NCBI GenBank assembly: GCA_036925085.1
Contig: JAUPFP010000067.1
Span: forward strand, 186,001 to 250,000
DNA length: 64,000 bases
DNA from: Brachycybe producta
Taxonomy: Eukaryota; Arthropoda; Diplopoda; Playtdesmida; Andrognathidae
Direction of reading: 5' to 3'
The translations under genes were made by a program, and so were the position numbers. Below the pieces are notes generated by a model. That model was given only the letters and a program-made list of their open reading frames with translations, was not told where the DNA came from and did no database searches. Each line of letters starts with the position of its first letter. Position 1 is the stretch's first letter. Shown here one piece after another: positions 61,697 through 64,000 of this stretch.

Positions 61697-64000
61697 GTGA
61701 GTCGAACTTATACCTATAGTAGAAACACCTAAATAATTTAAATGCATTTTAATGTAATAAATGTGTTCTACAGAGCCCTCTGAAGGACAAACAAACAATA
61801 TGTCGAATTCAATTTATTCAGTTAATAATCTTGAAAATATTGAGTTAATTAACTTAAATATAATTATAGAAACTTTTGACAAAATATTAATTTAGTATTT
61901 CAATTTAAAATATTAATAATTAAAGTCAATTTTTATTTGGTGTTCATGTGTCCTTAACTGGATTCCGTATAATTCACACCTAAACACATTTAAATTTGAA
62001 CTCTTAACTCATGTGTGTGTGCGCAAGGTATTACTCTTTCAACTTCTTCATTATTCTTGTCTTTCAGGTGCAAAATAAGAGAAACTTTAATGTGTTTTAG
62101 AAACTAGAAGGGTAGCTCTCAATCACTTACTAGTACTTTCGTGTTAGTTAACTTGTTATCTTTCAAAATAAACTAGGGCATTTTCAAACGAACATAAAAT
62201 GCTTATTTTAAAAGATAACAACATGAAAATATCTTTAAGTAAGTGAGCTACCCTTCTAGTTTCTAAAACATATTTAAGTTTTCCTTCCTTGTGCACATGA
62301 AAGATAGAATTTTATGTTGATATCTTTCAAAATAAACTTTTTTATTTCAGTGTGAAAATGGCCCAACTTTTAACAGGCGATATTTTTTTTAAATTTTTGT
62401 CTATAAAAGGTTTATTTTGTACTATATCAACATGAAGAAAAAAAAACCCTAAGAAATTGAAAGTGTGTTAGAAACTAGAATAGTAGCTGAATCAATCACT
62501 CAATGGTATTTTTATGTTGGTATCTTTCAAAATAAGCTTTTTATTTGAGTTTGAAAATGGCTCAATTTTAAGTAGACAATATTTTTTTTTTAAATTTTTC
62601 GTCTATAAAAAGTTTATTTTGAAAGATATCAACATGAGAAAAATAACTAGGAAGAAACTGAAATATATATTTTTTAAAAAATATATGTAATTATAAATAT
62701 TTTTAATATATATTTCAAAATAAACAAATAGTTTTTAAAAAAAAATATTGTCTGCTTAAAGTTCAGTCATTTTCATACTGACATAAAAAGCTTATTTTAA
62801 AAGATATTAACATAAAAAATACCCTTGAGTGATTAAGCTACCCTTCTAGTTTCTAAAACACTTTTCTACTTTGTGTTAATTTCGAAAATCAGCTGTTCCT
62901 AAACCCCGATCTTAATTGTATTCTAAATACAGTATCACCCTGGTACAAATGTGACAATAGTGGACATTTACGACGGGTGGCGAAGTTTAACCCCCTTATG
63001 GGCCCAGGTCAAAAAATTCAGTCTCAGTGTGTCCGAAATTAGTCAAAGTAGTGACAATGGCATCCACCTGATTGGATATTCTCAAGGTATATTCAAAATA
63101 ACAAATTAATCTCCATTTTGTTTGTTGTTCACAAATATATTAATTAAAATTATTTTAAAGGTGGTTTAATATCGAGAGGAATTTTATGTTCACTGAGTGA
63201 CCACAATGTGGACACCTTCATCTCATTAAGCGCACCTCAGATGGGACAATACGGAGGTTTATAATTAACAAATTATGCAAATTACTCGTTTTGATCTTCA
63301 ATTAATTTCCAATTTTTTTTTCTTCTTCTTACAGATACTTCCTATTTAAAATGGTTATTTCCAAATAACGTTAAAACTAATCTCTACAAGTGAGTTTTCT
63401 AATTAGTAATATTTTTTTAATTATAATTATACAGGGTGTGCCAATAAGACCCTATTCATTGGAGTAGAAATCGGATTTTTATGCAAATATAGCAAGCAAA
63501 TGTTTCTCAACCTGTGGCTCAAAGTGCCAGTTGTAACTTGTTAGATAAACGAACAATTATAATTTTTTTCAATCAAAAAACACTGGTTAGAGGCTAGAAG
63601 TCTAGTTGACAATTGATAGTAACCAAACATCTAGCTTCTAACCAGCTTTTTTTGTTTTTAGAAAAAGCATAATTGCAGATCCTCTATAATGATGATGTAA
63701 TTACTTCACAATTTGGCACTTGGGCCACAAAATGAGAAACATCTGATCGATATATATTTGCATAAAAATCCGATTCCCTTAGTAATGAGTCTAAGAGACT
63801 TATGGGACACTCGGTATATAATGTTACAGTATCTTAAAATCTTTAAATCCATCTTACTTTAGGGTTCTGTACACAAACTACGGACAAAGAATCTCCATTG
63901 GAAACTATTGGAATGGTTAATTAAAATTAGAAAATAATTGTTTTCAAAAATGTTTTTTGCATAAAACTAATTGCAATCATTTAACTAATAGTTCAAGAGG
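61553..64000 (+). CDS. PPT2: Palmitoyl-protein thioesterase 2, 3' end outside window
   Basis: Five exons (61553-61696, 62933-63086, 63161-63256, 63335-63389, 63863-63915) join in phase into about 167 residues; a possible sixth exon starts at 63992. Residues 1-21 form a hydrophobic signal peptide. [12 protein letters not shown] (first beta strand and oxyanion region of the alpha/beta hydrolase) follows, then [16 protein letters not shown], then HLIGYSQGG with the nucleophile Ser at about residue 98. [18 protein letters not shown] and YLKWLFP complete the visible part; these are diagnostic of PPT2 rather than PPT1. The enzyme is a lysosomal thioesterase that removes fatty-acyl groups from CoA-like or lipid substrates. 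The catalytic Asp and His are in the part beyond the window. Intron 1 (1.2 kb) and intron 4 are filled with MITEs. Confidence 0.93.
61722..62033 (-). mobile_element. MITE family C, copy 6, in PPT2 intron 1
   Basis: ACACCTAAATAATTTAAATG to TTAACTCATGTGTGTGTGCG, with AGAGCCCTCTGAAGGACAAA. Confidence 0.88.
62055..62900. mobile_element. Two or three family D copies in PPT2 intron 1
   Basis: Arms at 62,060-62,310, 62,310-62,440 and 62,460-62,870, with repeated GATATCTTTCAAAATAA / complement. It fills nearly the whole intron. Confidence 0.75.
62933..63086 (+). CDS. PPT2: PPT2 exon 2 (catalytic serine)
   Basis: The acceptor AATACAG opens [20 protein letters not shown]. The exon ends within the nucleophile elbow IGYSQ|G, in phase 1. 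The match to vertebrate PPT2 is continuous over the exon. Confidence 0.95.
63161..63256 (+). CDS. PPT2: PPT2 exon 3
   Basis: Completes [20 protein letters not shown] and encodes [12 protein letters not shown], the most conserved PPT2 block. Introns on both sides are under 80 bp. Confidence 0.95.
63335..63389 (+). CDS. PPT2: PPT2 exon 4
   Basis: A short exon encoding [19 protein letters not shown] after a strong pyrimidine tract and ACAG acceptor; GTGAGT donor. The next intron carries a family B MITE. Confidence 0.93.
63463..63781. mobile_element. MITE family B, copy 9, in PPT2 intron 4
   Basis: AATCGGATTTTTATGCAAAT ... ATAAAAATCCGATTCCC, central GGTTAGAGGCTAGAA arms kept. It has not disturbed the splice sites of exons 4 and 5. 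Confidence 0.88.
63863..63915 (+). CDS. PPT2: PPT2 exon 5
   Basis: Encodes [17 protein letters not shown], matching the G-Q-x-x-S-I-x-N-Y-W block of PPT2. The donor is GTTAAT, weaker than the others. The next acceptor candidate is at 63990-63991, so exon 6 may begin at 63992. Confidence 0.9.

Overview
This is animal nuclear DNA, AT-rich, with spliced GT-AG genes and no bacterial-type operons. It is most likely from an invertebrate with little CpG depletion, perhaps an arthropod, but I cannot place the species. Three protein-coding genes are well supported and together cover only a few kilobases of exon. Almost everything else is short inverted-repeat transposons (MITEs), minisatellites and simple repeats.

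Layout: (1) 6,571-9,814, plus strand: a gene for a coiled-coil protein ending in a fibrinogen-related domain. Four exons are visible and the 5' end is not found. (2) 48,449 down to 15,015, minus strand: a TBC1D2/TBC1D2B-type Rab GTPase-activating protein with an N-terminal PH domain, a linker, a coiled coil and a TBC domain. Sixteen exons were assembled with consistent reading phase, except that the exon 8 donor is uncertain. The last part of the TBC domain is not found, so the gene probably continues past the window start with the fibrinogen gene lying in its last intron on the other strand. (3) 61,553 to beyond 64,000, plus strand: palmitoyl-protein thioesterase 2 (PPT2), with its first five exons and possibly the start of a sixth. 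TBC1D2 and PPT2 are transcribed away from each other, separated by about 13 kb of repeats.

Repeats: at least nine MITE families can be told apart by their termini and interiors. Family A (about 205 bp, ends ACAGGCA/TGCCTGT, 8-9 bp target duplications) and family B (about 310 bp, 8 bp duplications) have several copies with readable insertion scars. Families C to I occur in 2 to 17 copies. Several are nested, which gives a relative order of insertion. Tandem arrays include a 30-bp minisatellite (19.1-20.1 kb), 16-bp arrays (37.7-38.4 and 42.1-42.9 kb), a 12-bp array inside a MITE loop (47.5-47.65 kb) and a 22-bp array (34.0-34.4 kb). One degraded non-LTR retrotransposon fragment lies at 25.07-25.29 kb.

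The most interesting signals are regulatory-looking. The palindrome TGACGTCA (a CRE) occurs about 20 or more times, mostly inside MITE families A and H. The octamer ATTTGCAT is arrayed tens of times in two unrelated minisatellites in introns of TBC1D2. A near-identical terminal box recurs at the ends of MITEs with unrelated interiors. No RNA genes or CRISPR arrays were recognised.
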